Shown one piece after another: positions 8,676-18,085 of a stretch of DNA of 64,000 bases; position 1 is the stretch's first letter, and every line of letters begins with the position of its first letter. This DNA comes from Phycisphaerales bacterium (lineage in GTDB: Bacteria; Planctomycetota; Phycisphaerae; UBA1845; Fen-1342): positions 1,302,001 through 1,366,000 of the forward strand of contig JADJWG010000001.1 of the NCBI GenBank assembly GCA_016716475.1. The letters run 5' to 3'. The notes beneath the pieces were generated by a model. It did no database searches, was not told the origin of the DNA, and saw nothing but the letters and a program-made list of their open reading frames with translations. The position numbers were made by a program, and so were the translations under genes.

Positions 8676-9737
8676 CTAGTCCGGATTCGGGCAGAAGCAC
8701 TCGTCCGGCATTTCGCTGAGCAGTTCGACACCCGCAAGTTGCTCTTCACCTGAGGGAGTCTCGTAGAATTCGACACCCCAAATCGAGTAGTTGTCACCCC
8801 AACGGCACTCGATATCGACCCATTCCAGGCCGAACGCGAGCAGGTCACCCGATTGCATGCCCCAGTGCGCGTTCAATCCGGCGACACTGTTAAGCGGGAT
8901 GTCCAGCACCAGCGGAATCGTCAGAAACTCGGTGCGCGGTATCGGTGGGATTTGCACGCGCAGGTACTTCTCCTGGAACTGGATGTCGAACTGCCGCGCC
9001 GGGCGCCGCACCGATGCGAGTCGGAAAATCTCGCATTCGGTCGTCGTTTGACTGGTCAGTCTCAGCATCAGGAACACCCGCATCGTTACCGGGTTCTCAC
9101 CGGAATACCGATATGGCAGTGCCATCTGCCAGCCCACGGGTTGCGCCAGTGTCGGACGGCTGACCTGTGACGAGAGCCCGGCAGCCGAACCAAGCCCGTT
9201 TGGATCTCGGGGCACACTCATGAACTCGTCGACCCACAAGTCGAAAAACACCGGGCCGGCTGGACCCTGCTCGCCCGGTTCACCCGCCGGACCTTGGGCA
9301 CCAGGTTCACCCGTGGGCCCCTGCGGTCCCTGTGCGCCAGGGACACCGGCAGGACCCTGCGCTCCGGGTTGGCCCGCGGGACCCGGCGCACCCGGTTCCC
9401 CGGCCAAGCCCGGCGGCCCCGCCGGACCCGCCGGTCCGGCTGGACCGGGGATCGCCGGGGCATCCTGTCCGGACTGACCATCGGCACCCGGTGGGCCCGC
9501 CGGACCCGGCGGTCCCGGAGGTCCTGGGTCCCCTTTGAGCTGCCCCAAATCGGCAGGCGTCACGCTGGCGGCTGCCAGCGCAGCCACGAGTGCAGCCGTA
9601 TCGAGCGTCAGGTTGCTGCCCGAGCCGCCCACGAGATTTTCCAGCAGCGTGCCTGGCACGCAGCCGAAGCCGAGCGCTCCCACCAGCGCCAGCGACACCA
9701 TCGTCATGGTCCGCGCTCGTCTCTGCTTGATGCGCAT
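8676..9737 (-). CDS. Collagen-like lipoprotein with Gly-X-Y repeats
   Basis: 353 aa from the ATG at 9737 (GGAGAAAC upstream). A basic N-terminus and a hydrophobic segment end in LGFGC, a lipobox, so the protein should be lipid-anchored. A short alpha-helical neck (residues 30-65) precedes an almost uninterrupted run of about 30 Gly-X-Y triplets, rich in GPAG, GPPG and GEPG, broken once near QDAPAIPG. This is a collagen-like triple helix. The C-terminal 150 or so residues form a beta-rich globular domain containing ECEIFRLASVRR and two conserved Trp/Gly segments. The function is unknown; trimeric surface display of the C-terminal domain is likely. Confidence 0.8.
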   Translation of the reverse strand: MRIKQRRARTMTMVSLALVGALGFGCVPGTLLENLVGGSGSNLTLDTAALVAALAAASVTPADLGQLKGDPGPPGPPGPAGPPGADGQSGQDAPAIPGPAGPAGPAGPPGLAGEPGAPGPAGQPGAQGPAGVPGAQGPQGPTGEPGAQGPAGEPGEQGPAGPVFFDLWVDEFMSVPRDPNGLGSAAGLSSQVSRPTLAQPVGWQMALPYRYSGENPVTMRVFLMLRLTSQTTTECEIFRLASVRRPARQFDIQFQEKYLRVQIPPIPRTEFLTIPLVLDIPLNSVAGLNAHWGMQSGDLLAFGLEWVDIECRWGDNYSIWGVEFYETPSGEEQLAGVELLSEMPDECFCPNPD

Positions 9738-9847
9738 GATCGTTTCTCCAACTCCCGGAATGGTCTCGGATTGGGGTCCGAACGCCTTCAAGTATATGGC
9801 CCGGCTGGGGTTCAGGCCAAGACCCAACCTGATTCCACCCGCGGGCG

Positions 9848-11068
9848 TTAGCGCGCCGCCCGCTCTGGCGTGACTGCCGTGGCCCCGGCCGCAGCTTTCA
9901 GGGCTTGTTCCAAGTCCGAAAGAATGTCATCCACATGCTCAATTCCCACGGAAAGTCGCACGAGGCCGTCTTCGATATGGGCCTGCGCCCGCGCTTCGGC
10001 CCCCATGGAGGCGTGGGTCATGCTGGCCGGATGTTGAATCAGGGATTCCACGCCGCCCAGACTTACCGCCAGGACGCACAGCCGGACGGCGTCCATCATC
10101 GCCCGCCCGGCAGGCAGTCCGCCGCGCAGACTGAACGATATGACCCCACCGGGACCGCGCATCTGGCGGCGTGCCAACTCGTACTGCGGGTGACTGGGCA
10201 AGCCCGGGTAGCGTACCCATGCGACCTGCGGATGCTGCTCGAGGTACTCCGCGATACGCTGTGCATTCGCGCAATGCCGTTCCATCCGCAGCGGCAGCGT
10301 CTTGATGCCGCGATGCACGAGGAACGATTCCATGGGTGGCAACACGCCGCCGAAGTGGTTGAGCATCCGCCGGAGCCGGGAGTAGAGCTCTTCATCCTTC
10401 ACGACGATCATGCCGCCGACGACATCGGCATGCCCGTTCAGAAACTTCGTCAGACTGTGCAGAACGATGTCGGCTCCGAAGCGGAACGGCTGCTGGAGGT
10501 AAGGACTCGCGAAGGTATTGTCCACCACCAGCAGTGCGTTGTGACGCGTTGCGAGCTCGCGCATCGCCGCGAGGTCTGTGAGTGCGAGCGTCGGGTTGGC
10601 CGGCGTTTCGATGTAGAGCACGCGTGTGTTCGGCCGCATCGCCGCCGCGACGCGTGCCACATCGCTCGTGTCGATCATCGTGCCCTGGATGCCGTATTCG
10701 GACAGGATCTTGCAAACGAGGGTGCAGGTCGGGCCGTAGACCGCCTCGCTGCAGAGGACATGCTCCCCGGTCTTGAGCAGGCCGCCGAGCACCGTGTGGA
10801 CGGCCGCCATGCCGCTGCCGCAGGCCAGGCCGCGGTAGCCGCCCTCGAGCAGGGCGACGGCGTGCTCAAGCGCTTCGACGGTGGGATTACCCATGCGGCT
10901 GTAGATGTATCCGTGTTCCGCGCCCGCGAAGAGGGCCGCGCCGTGCTCGGCGTTGCGAAAGCCGAAAGTGGAGGTCTGGTAGATCGGAACGACGACGGGC
11001 CGCAGAGCATTGTCCGCGTCGCCGCCGTGAACCGCCAAAGTTTCGAGAGCAAAATCGCGCGGGATCAT
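9848..11068 (-). CDS. Cys/Met-metabolism PLP-dependent enzyme (cystathionine gamma-synthase / lyase / methionine gamma-lyase family)
   Basis: 406 aa from the ATG at 11068, though the ribosome-binding site is weak. The fold-type I PLP motifs are complete: YSRMGNPT near 60 (phosphate contact from the neighbouring subunit), SGMAAVH near 85, DNTFASPYLQQP near 185, and the Schiff-base lysine in HSLTKFLNGHADVVGG near 205. The C-terminal SLGGVESLIQHP block is also present. These residues define the family but not the member. The Cys of the YGCTF-type motif, typical of methionine gamma-lyase, is replaced by YGPTC. The enzyme may therefore be a cystathionine gamma-synthase, gamma-lyase or O-acetylhomoserine sulfhydrylase. 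NikR is divergent from it. Confidence 0.88.
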   Translation of the reverse strand: MIPRDFALETLAVHGGDADNALRPVVVPIYQTSTFGFRNAEHGAALFAGAEHGYIYSRMGNPTVEALEHAVALLEGGYRGLACGSGMAAVHTVLGGLLKTGEHVLCSEAVYGPTCTLVCKILSEYGIQGTMIDTSDVARVAAAMRPNTRVLYIETPANPTLALTDLAAMRELATRHNALLVVDNTFASPYLQQPFRFGADIVLHSLTKFLNGHADVVGGMIVVKDEELYSRLRRMLNHFGGVLPPMESFLVHRGIKTLPLRMERHCANAQRIAEYLEQHPQVAWVRYPGLPSHPQYELARRQMRGPGGVISFSLRGGLPAGRAMMDAVRLCVLAVSLGGVESLIQHPASMTHASMGAEARAQAHIEDGLVRLSVGIEHVDDILSDLEQALKAAAGATAVTPERAAR

Positions 11069-11345
11069 GCGTGGTCTCTGGTGGGTGGCTAGAGATCGCG
11101 GGATCGGCGATCGAACGTGCCGGACCCGGCCGACTCCAGATTGGAGCGTACGCGTTGCGCGTGAATGATTCAACCGCGCTGGGTAGGCAACCGCAGCGAA
11201 AACGCTGAACCCGTTCAAGTCTGACCCCCTGTTGTCCTGCCCGGCCCACGCTATAGTGCCGGGCGAGCGCCGCCGCACGTACCGGGCACCCGCTTCCTTG
11301 GTTCAACTCAGCGCGAAATCGCAGTCGATCTCACCGAGGCGTGGC

Positions 11346-11768
11346 ATGACATCATCCCAACTGGTTCGACTAAGCATCTCCCTGGAGCAGCCGCTTTTCG
11401 ATCAACTCGAAGCGCTTGTGCAGCGCAGCAAGTACGGGAATCGGTCGGAGTTCGTTCGTGACCTGATCCGCGAACGGCTGGTCGAAGTGGAGTGGGCCAG
11501 TGCCACCGAGGTCGTGGGCACGATCACGCTGGTATACGACCACGACGCCCGCCAGTTGACCGACCGGCTGATCGACATTCAGCATGAGCACCACGAAGCG
11601 ATTCTGGCGTCAACCCACGTGCACCTCAGTGCACACCTGTGCGCTGAAATGATCATGGTGCGGGGCAAGGCCGAGCACATCCGTCTACTCGCCGACACGC
11701 TGCGGCGGCAGCGCGGCGTGCTGCACGCGGCACTGGCAACGAGCTCAACCGGGGCGGAACTGCATTGA
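11346..11768 (+). CDS. nikR: Nickel-responsive transcriptional regulator NikR
   Basis: 140 aa; the ATG at 11346 has GAGGCG upstream. The N-terminal ribbon-helix-helix domain (VRLSISLEQPLFDQLEAL, then YGNRSEFVRDLIRE) binds DNA. The C-terminal ACT-like domain carries the square-planar nickel site His80, His91, His93 and Cys99, with exactly the 11-2-6 spacing of E. coli NikR. The family represses nickel import genes when nickel is abundant. No nickel transporter, hydrogenase or urease gene lies within this window, so its targets are elsewhere. I did not find a clear NikR palindrome in 11069-11345. Confidence 0.93.
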   Translation: MTSSQLVRLSISLEQPLFDQLEALVQRSKYGNRSEFVRDLIRERLVEVEWASATEVVGTITLVYDHDARQLTDRLIDIQHEHHEAILASTHVHLSAHLCAEMIMVRGKAEHIRLLADTLRRQRGVLHAALATSSTGAELH

Positions 11769-11873
11769 AGCGGGTGAGAGCAGTTCCGAACGCGGTTGCG
11801 GGTTGCAGCGGGCGCGGGGAGAATCTGTCACCCGGCGCGCGCCACGGCGCAGCCCCGACGGAGCAGTACCCCC

Positions 11874-13142
11874 ATGCCGACCTCCTCCACCTCCCGGCGT
11901 ACCTTCCTGAAATCCATGGCGGCCACGGCGCTCGCGCCCTATGTCCTGACGCGCCGCGCCCGCGGGGCGACGGCCGCGAACGAGCGCATCAACATCGGGC
12001 TTATCGGGCTGGGGAACATCGGTGTCCAGCACGTCGGCACACTCGCCAACCACCCCGAGGTGCAGTTGGCTGCGGTGTGTGACGTCCATGCGGACCTGCG
12101 TGAACGTGCGCTTCGGATCGTCCAGGAAGCCCACGCGCGGCGTGGGGGTGCGGGGGACGCAAGCTGTACGCCCTACCACGAATTCGAGCACCTGCTCGCG
12201 CGCAGTGATATCGACGCGGTGCTGGTCGCAACTCCCGATCACTGGCATGCCCAGATCGCCATCGCCGCCTGCCGGGCTGGTAAGGACGTCTATTGCGAGA
12301 AACCGCTCTCGCTGACGGTCGATGAAGCGTACGCGATGGAAGCTGCCGCCCACCGCTATGGCCGGGTCTTTCAGAATGGCAGCCAACAGCGGTCCGAGGG
12401 GAACTTCCGCCGGGCTTGCGCGCTGGTGCGGAGCGGCCGGATCGGATCGGTGCAGACGGTCCACGTCGGCATCGGCGGTCCAAGCACGGACAAGGTCTTG
12501 CCGGCCGAGCCGGTGCCGGCGGGCTTCGACTGGAATCGGTGGCTGGGACCGGCACCGTGGCAGCCGTACAGCAGCGAGCGTGCCAGTGGGACATGGGGCG
12601 GCGGCGGCTGGCGCGCGATTCGGGACTATTCCGGGGGGCTGATGACCGATTGGGGGGCACATCACTTCGACATTGCGCAGTGGGGCCTTGGCAGGGACGG
12701 CTCCGGGCCGGTCGAGATCATCCCACCCAACGAGGCGGAACGCGGCACGCTGACCTATCGTTATGCCGACGGCGTGGAGATGTACCACGGTGGCGCCAAT
12801 GGGGTGCGGTTTACTGGAACGGAGGGCGTCGTCGAAGTTAATCGCGGCTACCTGCGCACGGAGCCCGAGTCCCTCGCACGGGCACCGTTCGGGGCGCACG
12901 CAGAGCATCTCTATGAAAGTCCCGGCCATATCCAGGACTGGCTCCAATGCATGCGCTCGCGCCGCCGCCCAATCTGCGACGTGGCCATCGGTGCCAGTTC
13001 CGTCGTGGTCTGTCACCTCGGCAATATCGCCTGGTGGCTCGGCCGGACGCTGCGCTGGAATCCCGGGACACGTACACTACTGAACGATCCGCTCGCCGCC
13101 CGCTGGCTCGCGCGCCCGCGACGAGCCCCCTGGCACCTGTAA
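11874..13142 (+). CDS. TAT-exported Gfo/Idh/MocA-family dehydrogenase
   Basis: 422 aa. A twin-arginine signal (SRRTFLKS, then a short hydrophobic stretch to RRARGA) opens the protein. The NAD(P)-binding Rossmann fold follows with GLIGLGNIG near 43-51. The catalytic block is the family EKPLS at about 142 (YCEKPLSLTVDEA), and the substrate domain holds DWGAHHFD near 262. Planctomycetota encode many such secreted oxidoreductases, probably for sugars or inositols, with the cofactor loaded before export. The start is the only ATG before the TAT signal; its ribosome-binding site is weak. The HEAT-repeat gene begins 20 bases after the stop, so the two are likely co-transcribed. Confidence 0.88.
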   Translation: MPTSSTSRRTFLKSMAATALAPYVLTRRARGATAANERINIGLIGLGNIGVQHVGTLANHPEVQLAAVCDVHADLRERALRIVQEAHARRGGAGDASCTPYHEFEHLLARSDIDAVLVATPDHWHAQIAIAACRAGKDVYCEKPLSLTVDEAYAMEAAAHRYGRVFQNGSQQRSEGNFRRACALVRSGRIGSVQTVHVGIGGPSTDKVLPAEPVPAGFDWNRWLGPAPWQPYSSERASGTWGGGGWRAIRDYSGGLMTDWGAHHFDIAQWGLGRDGSGPVEIIPPNEAERGTLTYRYADGVEMYHGGANGVRFTGTEGVVEVNRGYLRTEPESLARAPFGAHAEHLYESPGHIQDWLQCMRSRRRPICDVAIGASSVVVCHLGNIAWWLGRTLRWNPGTRTLLNDPLAARWLARPRRAPWHL

Positions 13143-13162
13143 ATCTGCACGGACACCGTATC

Positions 13163-15868
13163 ATGAAACCTCTCTCTTTCGCACTGACACTGGCTGCCAC
13201 GCTTGGGTTGCCCGCCCTATTGTTCGCGGCACAAGTACCGCCGGGGAGTGCTCCATCCACGGCACCCGACGCGCGTACACTCGAAGAACTCGTCGCAGAG
13301 TTAAGTGGTACAGAACTACCTGCGACCGGGCTTGCGGAGCGGTACACGGAGGCCCTCACGCGGCTGCTTCCGCTGCTGACCGAGACGGATCCGGCTCAGC
13401 AGGAGGCCGCACTGCACCACATGGAGCGTATCACGTTGTCAGCCGGCCGCCCGGGAGCGATCGAGCAGCGCGGTGTGTGGATACAGGCACTCCTGCACGA
13501 ACTGGCGAGCGATCGGCCGGTGGCCGTACGCGTTGCCCTGCTGCGACAACTCGAGTGGGTGGCGGGCGCCGAGAGCAACCAGCCGCTGGCAACCATGCTT
13601 GCCGCTTCCGAGCCCGAAGTGCGGACCGCCGCGCTGCGGGCCCTGACCAGCGGAGCAAACCGCGGCGCACGTGCCGTGCTTGCTCAGGCGCTCATGTCCG
13701 CCACCGACGTTCCCTGTCGAATCGCGCTACTGCAAGCACTCGCGGAAGCGGATGCCCTTGAGGCGGCGGACCTGATCGGGGTGTTCGCCGTGGCCGAAGA
13801 TGCGACGCTCGCGGAGCTGGCGGTCGCGGCACTCGGGTCGCTCGGCACGCGCGAAGCGTGCGAGGCCCTGGCAGAGCTGGAGGAGTTCGTGCCGCCGGAG
13901 CGCCGCCGGGCGATCTATGCGGCCCATGTGGAAGCAGCGACGAAGCTTGCAACCATGGATCCGGAGACGGCGTACACGCACCTGCTTGCGCTGAACCCGC
14001 GACTGACAGACCCCGCCTTGCGCTGCGCCGGACTCCGCGGCCTGGCGAAGGCCGGACGCGCGGCCGCCATCGAAACCTTGCTGGCCGTGCTGCAGGAGCC
14101 CGAGGTGGCTGCGGCGGTGGCTGCGACGGTGGCGCAGACGTTGGCGGAACTGGAGGATGCGGAGGGACCCGCGGCGTTGTGCGCTACGCTGGGCGAGCTT
14201 CCGGCACGCGTCCAACCGTTCGCCTTGGCTGCCATCGAGACGCAGCGCCTCACCATGGCACAGCCGGCCGTGCTCGAACTGCTCCGGAGTGTTGCATCCC
14301 AGGTGCGCCGCGCGGCGATCGATACCCTGATCGTAGTCGGCGATGTCGCAGCGCTGTCGCACCTGCTACGGCTGGCGGCAGGCGCTCCCAGTGACGAACA
14401 GGCGGCGGCCGATCGGGCGCTCGGGCGCATCCGCGATCCGCAGATTGATCAGCAGTTGCTCGGCATTCTGTCGGGCGAGATGAGCACCCCTCTGGCACCA
14501 GAGACGTACGCGGCGGTTTGTCGCGCTCTGGCCGCCCGGCGGACGGCTGGCGCTGTGCCGATCCTGCTCGAAACCGTGTCGCTGAGTCCGGAACACCTGG
14601 TGCGCATGGCAGCATGCCGCGCTCTGGCGGAGCTGGCTGACACCCATCACCTGCCCACCTTGCTCCCGTACGTCCTCTCCACGACAGACGAAGCCGAGCG
14701 CAACGCCGGCGAGGAGACACTCGCTGCGTTGACCGGTCGCGGAGACGACCCGGACCCCACACCACTGCTCGTCGCTTGGGATACCGTGGACAGCGCCGGG
14801 CGCGTGACGTTATTGCGCGTACTCGGCCGGATGGGCGGCAACACCGCACTCGCCCGCGTCGAGGCCGCGTTGGAGGACGAGGAGGAAACCGTGTTCGACG
14901 CCGCCGTTCGGGTGCTGGCGGCGTGGAGCGAGGCAACCGCCCTCGATGCCCTGGGGCGACTCGGATTCGATGCCCATCCGCGGGCCTCGCGTACCCATCG
15001 AATCCTGTGCCAACAGGGCTATGTGCGGCTGCTCGCGACGGACCGCGCCCGCCCAACAACCGAGCAGTTCGCAGCGCTCGCCGAGGCCTTCGAGCGCGTC
15101 GAGCGCGTTGAAGAGCGGCGGCAGGTGCTGGCAGCCCTGGCGGGGGTGTTCGATCCGCGGACGTTGCCGTTCGTGGCGCGACTGCTGGGCGATGCACAAC
15201 TCGGGCGGGAAGCAACGGCCGCCGCAGTGACGGCCGCGGAGAACGTCGGCCATCTTGAACGGAGTGTCGCCCGGCACGTGCTGCGACAGCTCGCGGATTC
15301 GGCGACGGATGACCAACTCCGCGCGCGCGCGGAACGGGCGCTGGCCACGATCGATCAGCAGGCCGGGAGACTCACGCGCTGGGAAATCGCCGGGCCGTAC
15401 TGGGTCGACGGGCTGAAGGCCAATGAAGTCGCCGGACACCTTTTCGCACCCGAGGACCCGGCCGCTTCGGAGCCGGTCCACTGGGAGCCGCTGCAAGTAC
15501 GCAATCGCAATGCACCCTGGAACTTCGACCTTACGCACCTTGGTGGCGAACATCGGTGCGTCTATGTGCGCACCGCGGTGTATGTACCGACAGCGCAGCC
15601 GGCGCGGCTCGAAGTCGGCAGCGATGACATGGTGCATGTCTGGCTGAACAGGGCATCCATCCACCAGACCCGCGGTACACGCGGCCACACGCCGTTTGAA
15701 GACGCGATCGCAGTTACCTTGCAGGCCGGATGGAACACCGTGTTGCTGAAGGTCACGCAGGAAGGGGGTGGCTGGGCATTCTCGTGCGCCGTGCGACAAC
15801 CTGACGGCGGCCCCCTGGAGGGCGAGGATTACGCGACCGTGCCACCGGTGGAAGCAACGCCGGATTGA
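13163..15868 (+). CDS. Exported HEAT/PBS-lyase-repeat protein with C-terminal beta-sandwich
   Basis: 901 aa. The signal peptide is MKPLSFALTLAATLGLPALL, cleaved near FAA-Q. Residues about 90-740 are Ala/Leu-rich helical pairs of the HEAT/PBS type (for example VRRAAIDTLIVVGDVAAL and LVRMAACRALAEL), which form a curved scaffold. The last 150 residues (from RWEIAGPYWVDG) form a beta-sandwich with EHRCVYVRTAVYVP, VGSDDMVHVWLN and GWNTVLLKVTQ, the look of a carbohydrate-binding domain. It sits 20 bases behind the TAT dehydrogenase and is likely made with it. The function is unknown; a periplasmic scaffold for polysaccharide handling is plausible. Confidence 0.82.
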   Translation: MKPLSFALTLAATLGLPALLFAAQVPPGSAPSTAPDARTLEELVAELSGTELPATGLAERYTEALTRLLPLLTETDPAQQEAALHHMERITLSAGRPGAIEQRGVWIQALLHELASDRPVAVRVALLRQLEWVAGAESNQPLATMLAASEPEVRTAALRALTSGANRGARAVLAQALMSATDVPCRIALLQALAEADALEAADLIGVFAVAEDATLAELAVAALGSLGTREACEALAELEEFVPPERRRAIYAAHVEAATKLATMDPETAYTHLLALNPRLTDPALRCAGLRGLAKAGRAAAIETLLAVLQEPEVAAAVAATVAQTLAELEDAEGPAALCATLGELPARVQPFALAAIETQRLTMAQPAVLELLRSVASQVRRAAIDTLIVVGDVAALSHLLRLAAGAPSDEQAAADRALGRIRDPQIDQQLLGILSGEMSTPLAPETYAAVCRALAARRTAGAVPILLETVSLSPEHLVRMAACRALAELADTHHLPTLLPYVLSTTDEAERNAGEETLAALTGRGDDPDPTPLLVAWDTVDSAGRVTLLRVLGRMGGNTALARVEAALEDEEETVFDAAVRVLAAWSEATALDALGRLGFDAHPRASRTHRILCQQGYVRLLATDRARPTTEQFAALAEAFERVERVEERRQVLAALAGVFDPRTLPFVARLLGDAQLGREATAAAVTAAENVGHLERSVARHVLRQLADSATDDQLRARAERALATIDQQAGRLTRWEIAGPYWVDGLKANEVAGHLFAPEDPAASEPVHWEPLQVRNRNAPWNFDLTHLGGEHRCVYVRTAVYVPTAQPARLEVGSDDMVHVWLNRASIHQTRGTRGHTPFEDAIAVTLQAGWNTVLLKVTQEGGGWAFSCAVRQPDGGPLEGEDYATVPPVEATPD

Positions 15869-15887
15869 CTCCAGCCGGTGGCTGTGG

Positions 15888-16913
15888 TCATTTCACCTGG
15901 AGAAATTGCGCAAAGCCCTGCGTCTGCTCGGTCCGTACTTCGTCGCCGGTGCGTACAAACCACAAAACCTCGAGCTCGGGTGCGTGCGGTTGACGCAGCA
16001 GTTCCTGTCCTTCCTCAACACTCATGACGCTGAGCACGGTGGCCCACGCATCGGCCGTGAGACCATCCTTCGCGATCACCGTCACGCTGGGAGACTGCGC
16101 CGCGGGCTGTCCGCTGCGCGGGTCGATGATGTGCGAATAACGCTCGCCGGCAATCTCGATGAAGCGCTCCTGCACCCCGGACGTCGCGACGGCGCGATCC
16201 TGCACCGCGAGCGTGAGGAGCACTTCACGCCCGGGCGCGAATGGATCGCGCACACCGATGCGCCATGGCTCGCCGTTGGCCTGCGACCCGAAGGCCAACA
16301 CATCGCCTCCAATGTCCACAAGACCGCCGGTCGCGCCGGCAGCACGCATTGCATCGGCAGCGAGATCAAGGGCGTAGCCCTTTGCAATACCGCCAAGGTC
16401 GATCTGCAAGCCCGCCACGAGTGGTCGCACGGCACGAGTGGCCGGATCCAACGTGAGTTTCTGCCAACCGACCCGGGCGCGCGCGGCGGACAGGGCATCT
16501 TCACCGGGCCACTGCTGGGTTTTACCCGCCTCGCGCCACAACCAGACAAGCGGCCGGCAGGTAATGTCGAATGCCCCACCGCTTTGCTCGGAGACCTTCC
16601 GAGCCTCGTAGAGGCAGAAGAACGTCAGTGGGGATACGACCAGTGACTCTTCGGCGGCAAGGCGATTGATGCGGCCGACCTCGCTCTCAGCGATGTAGTC
16701 GCTCATCAGGGCGTTGACTTGCTCAATGAGTGCATAGCCGGCACTCACGGCGGCCCGTGCGCGCGTCGCACCCAGGGCGATGGCGGTCACACGGGCCTCG
16801 GTACCCATGACGAGTTGGGCATGCGTGTGCTTCGTGGGGACATCACGACTGCAGCCCGAAAGAAACAGGGTCGCGCTCAGAGCGCCCCAGGCAAGCGATG
16901 TTCTGGTGTACAT
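15888..16913 (-). CDS. apbE: FAD:protein FMN transferase (ApbE family lipoprotein)
   Basis: 341 aa. The N-terminus ends in a lipobox (LFLSGC, Cys21), so the enzyme is anchored outside the cytoplasm. It flavinylates Thr/Ser in target proteins, such as NqrB/NqrC or RnfG-type subunits, from FAD with Mg2+. Family motifs are MGTEARV (near 36), DIGGIAKGYALD near 180, VDIGGDVLAFG near 203, HIIDPRSGQP near 268 and the metal-site TADAWAT near 290. No flavinylated target (Nqr, Rnf, NosR) is next to it. It is convergent with the HEAT gene, with 19 bases between stops. Confidence 0.93.
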   Translation of the reverse strand: MYTRTSLAWGALSATLFLSGCSRDVPTKHTHAQLVMGTEARVTAIALGATRARAAVSAGYALIEQVNALMSDYIAESEVGRINRLAAEESLVVSPLTFFCLYEARKVSEQSGGAFDITCRPLVWLWREAGKTQQWPGEDALSAARARVGWQKLTLDPATRAVRPLVAGLQIDLGGIAKGYALDLAADAMRAAGATGGLVDIGGDVLAFGSQANGEPWRIGVRDPFAPGREVLLTLAVQDRAVATSGVQERFIEIAGERYSHIIDPRSGQPAAQSPSVTVIAKDGLTADAWATVLSVMSVEEGQELLRQPHAPELEVLWFVRTGDEVRTEQTQGFAQFLQVK

Positions 16914-17129
16914 GTCGCGGATGATACCACTCGGTGCGGACCGGGTAGACCCCCTGCGAAGGATCGGAATCCCACCGCTGGCACACGCACGGACACCTCG
17001 CAACCTCCGCGACAGAGTTATAATGAGCGCGCCAGCCGGGTGCGAACCACTCTGCTGCGGTGGTGCGCCCTGCGGAAGCGGTCGGGCTGCACCGTAGCAC
17101 ACCCGGCCCGAACACACCGGAGGTTGCTC

Positions 17130-18014
17130 TTGATACCACGAAGTTCCTTCCGTTTCGGATTGGCGACAACGGCAGGGATGATTCTCCTGCTGGGCACGGC
17201 AAGCTGTACTGGTCCGCTGCTGTCGCTGCTGCCGGAGGAGCTCCCCCAGGGCGTGCAGGGTCAGAACTACAGCGTGACGCTGCAAACAGATGTCGCGCAG
17301 GATACCTGGCGGCTGGTGGAAGGCACGCTGCCACCGGGGATGACACTGAACGCTGCAACCGGTACGCTCGCCGGACGACCGACCACCCCTGGTTTCTACG
17401 ACTTCACCCTCGCAGCGAGCAGCCGCGGCTTGCCTGCCCGCAGCGGAACGCGAGCTTATACGCTCGTCGTGATTCCGCGACTCGAGGTCGCACTCGTGCT
17501 GCCGATCGCACGCGTGGGGGTGCCGTACGAAGCGCTGCCTACGATCGTGGGCGGCGTACCCGGCTACACCGTGCAGGTGGTGGGCCTGCCGGCCGGGCTC
17601 GACTTCGACCGCACCACCGGTCGCATCTTCGGGACGCCCGTCAACGGCGACATCGGCCGACGGATTGAAGTACAAGTGGGCGATGCGGGTACACCGGCAC
17701 AGAGCACCACCGCGTCGGCGACGCTCGTTGTGAAGCCACCGGGCGTGGTCATCGTGACGGCGGTGCTGCCGGCAGCCACGATCGGGCAGGCCTACAGCAC
17801 GTTTCTCGCGGCCTCGGACGGCCGGCCTCCGTACCAGTGGCGGATCAGTGGCGGCGTCCTGCCGGATGGTCTGCGGCTCGAACTGGCGACGGGTGAAATT
17901 CGCGGTACGCCGACGACGGCGGCCGTGTCCAGCACGATTGAAGTCACCGTGACCGACGCCGACAACCCGGCCTCGACGGCCACGGCCGAACTTACGATCA
18001 GCATCGCACCCTGA
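17130..18014 (+). CDS. Lipoprotein with three putative Ig (He_PIG-type) domains
   Basis: 294 aa from a TTG start at 17130, chosen because GGAGG lies six bases upstream and no ATG precedes the lipobox. The signal ends in LGTASC. Three repeats follow at about 30-110, 113-202 and 205-294. Each has the He_PIG pattern: a short opening (LPQGVQGQNYS, PIARVGVPYE, PAATIGQAYS), the 'LPPGLxLxxxTGxIxGTP' turn (PPGMTLNAATGTLAGRP, GLDFDRTTGRIFGTP, DGLRLELATGEIRGTP), and a final strand with VTVTDA. Such domains occur in surface adhesins and polysaccharide-binding proteins. The next lipoprotein gene starts 71 bases later and is probably in the same operon. Confidence 0.82.
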   Translation: MIPRSSFRFGLATTAGMILLLGTASCTGPLLSLLPEELPQGVQGQNYSVTLQTDVAQDTWRLVEGTLPPGMTLNAATGTLAGRPTTPGFYDFTLAASSRGLPARSGTRAYTLVVIPRLEVALVLPIARVGVPYEALPTIVGGVPGYTVQVVGLPAGLDFDRTTGRIFGTPVNGDIGRRIEVQVGDAGTPAQSTTASATLVVKPPGVVIVTAVLPAATIGQAYSTFLAASDGRPPYQWRISGGVLPDGLRLELATGEIRGTPTTAAVSSTIEVTVTDADNPASTATAELTISIAP

Positions 18015-18085
18015 GGCGCGGACGTCGTGCCGCCGCCCGGACGCCGCCGCATACGGTCATACGAATCTCGCACGGAGATACAACC

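Noticed and set aside
11069..11345. NikR operator in the region between the PLP enzyme and nikR
   Set aside because: No GTATGA-N16-TCATAC type palindrome could be found by eye. A TATAGT near 11252 has no well-spaced -35 element.
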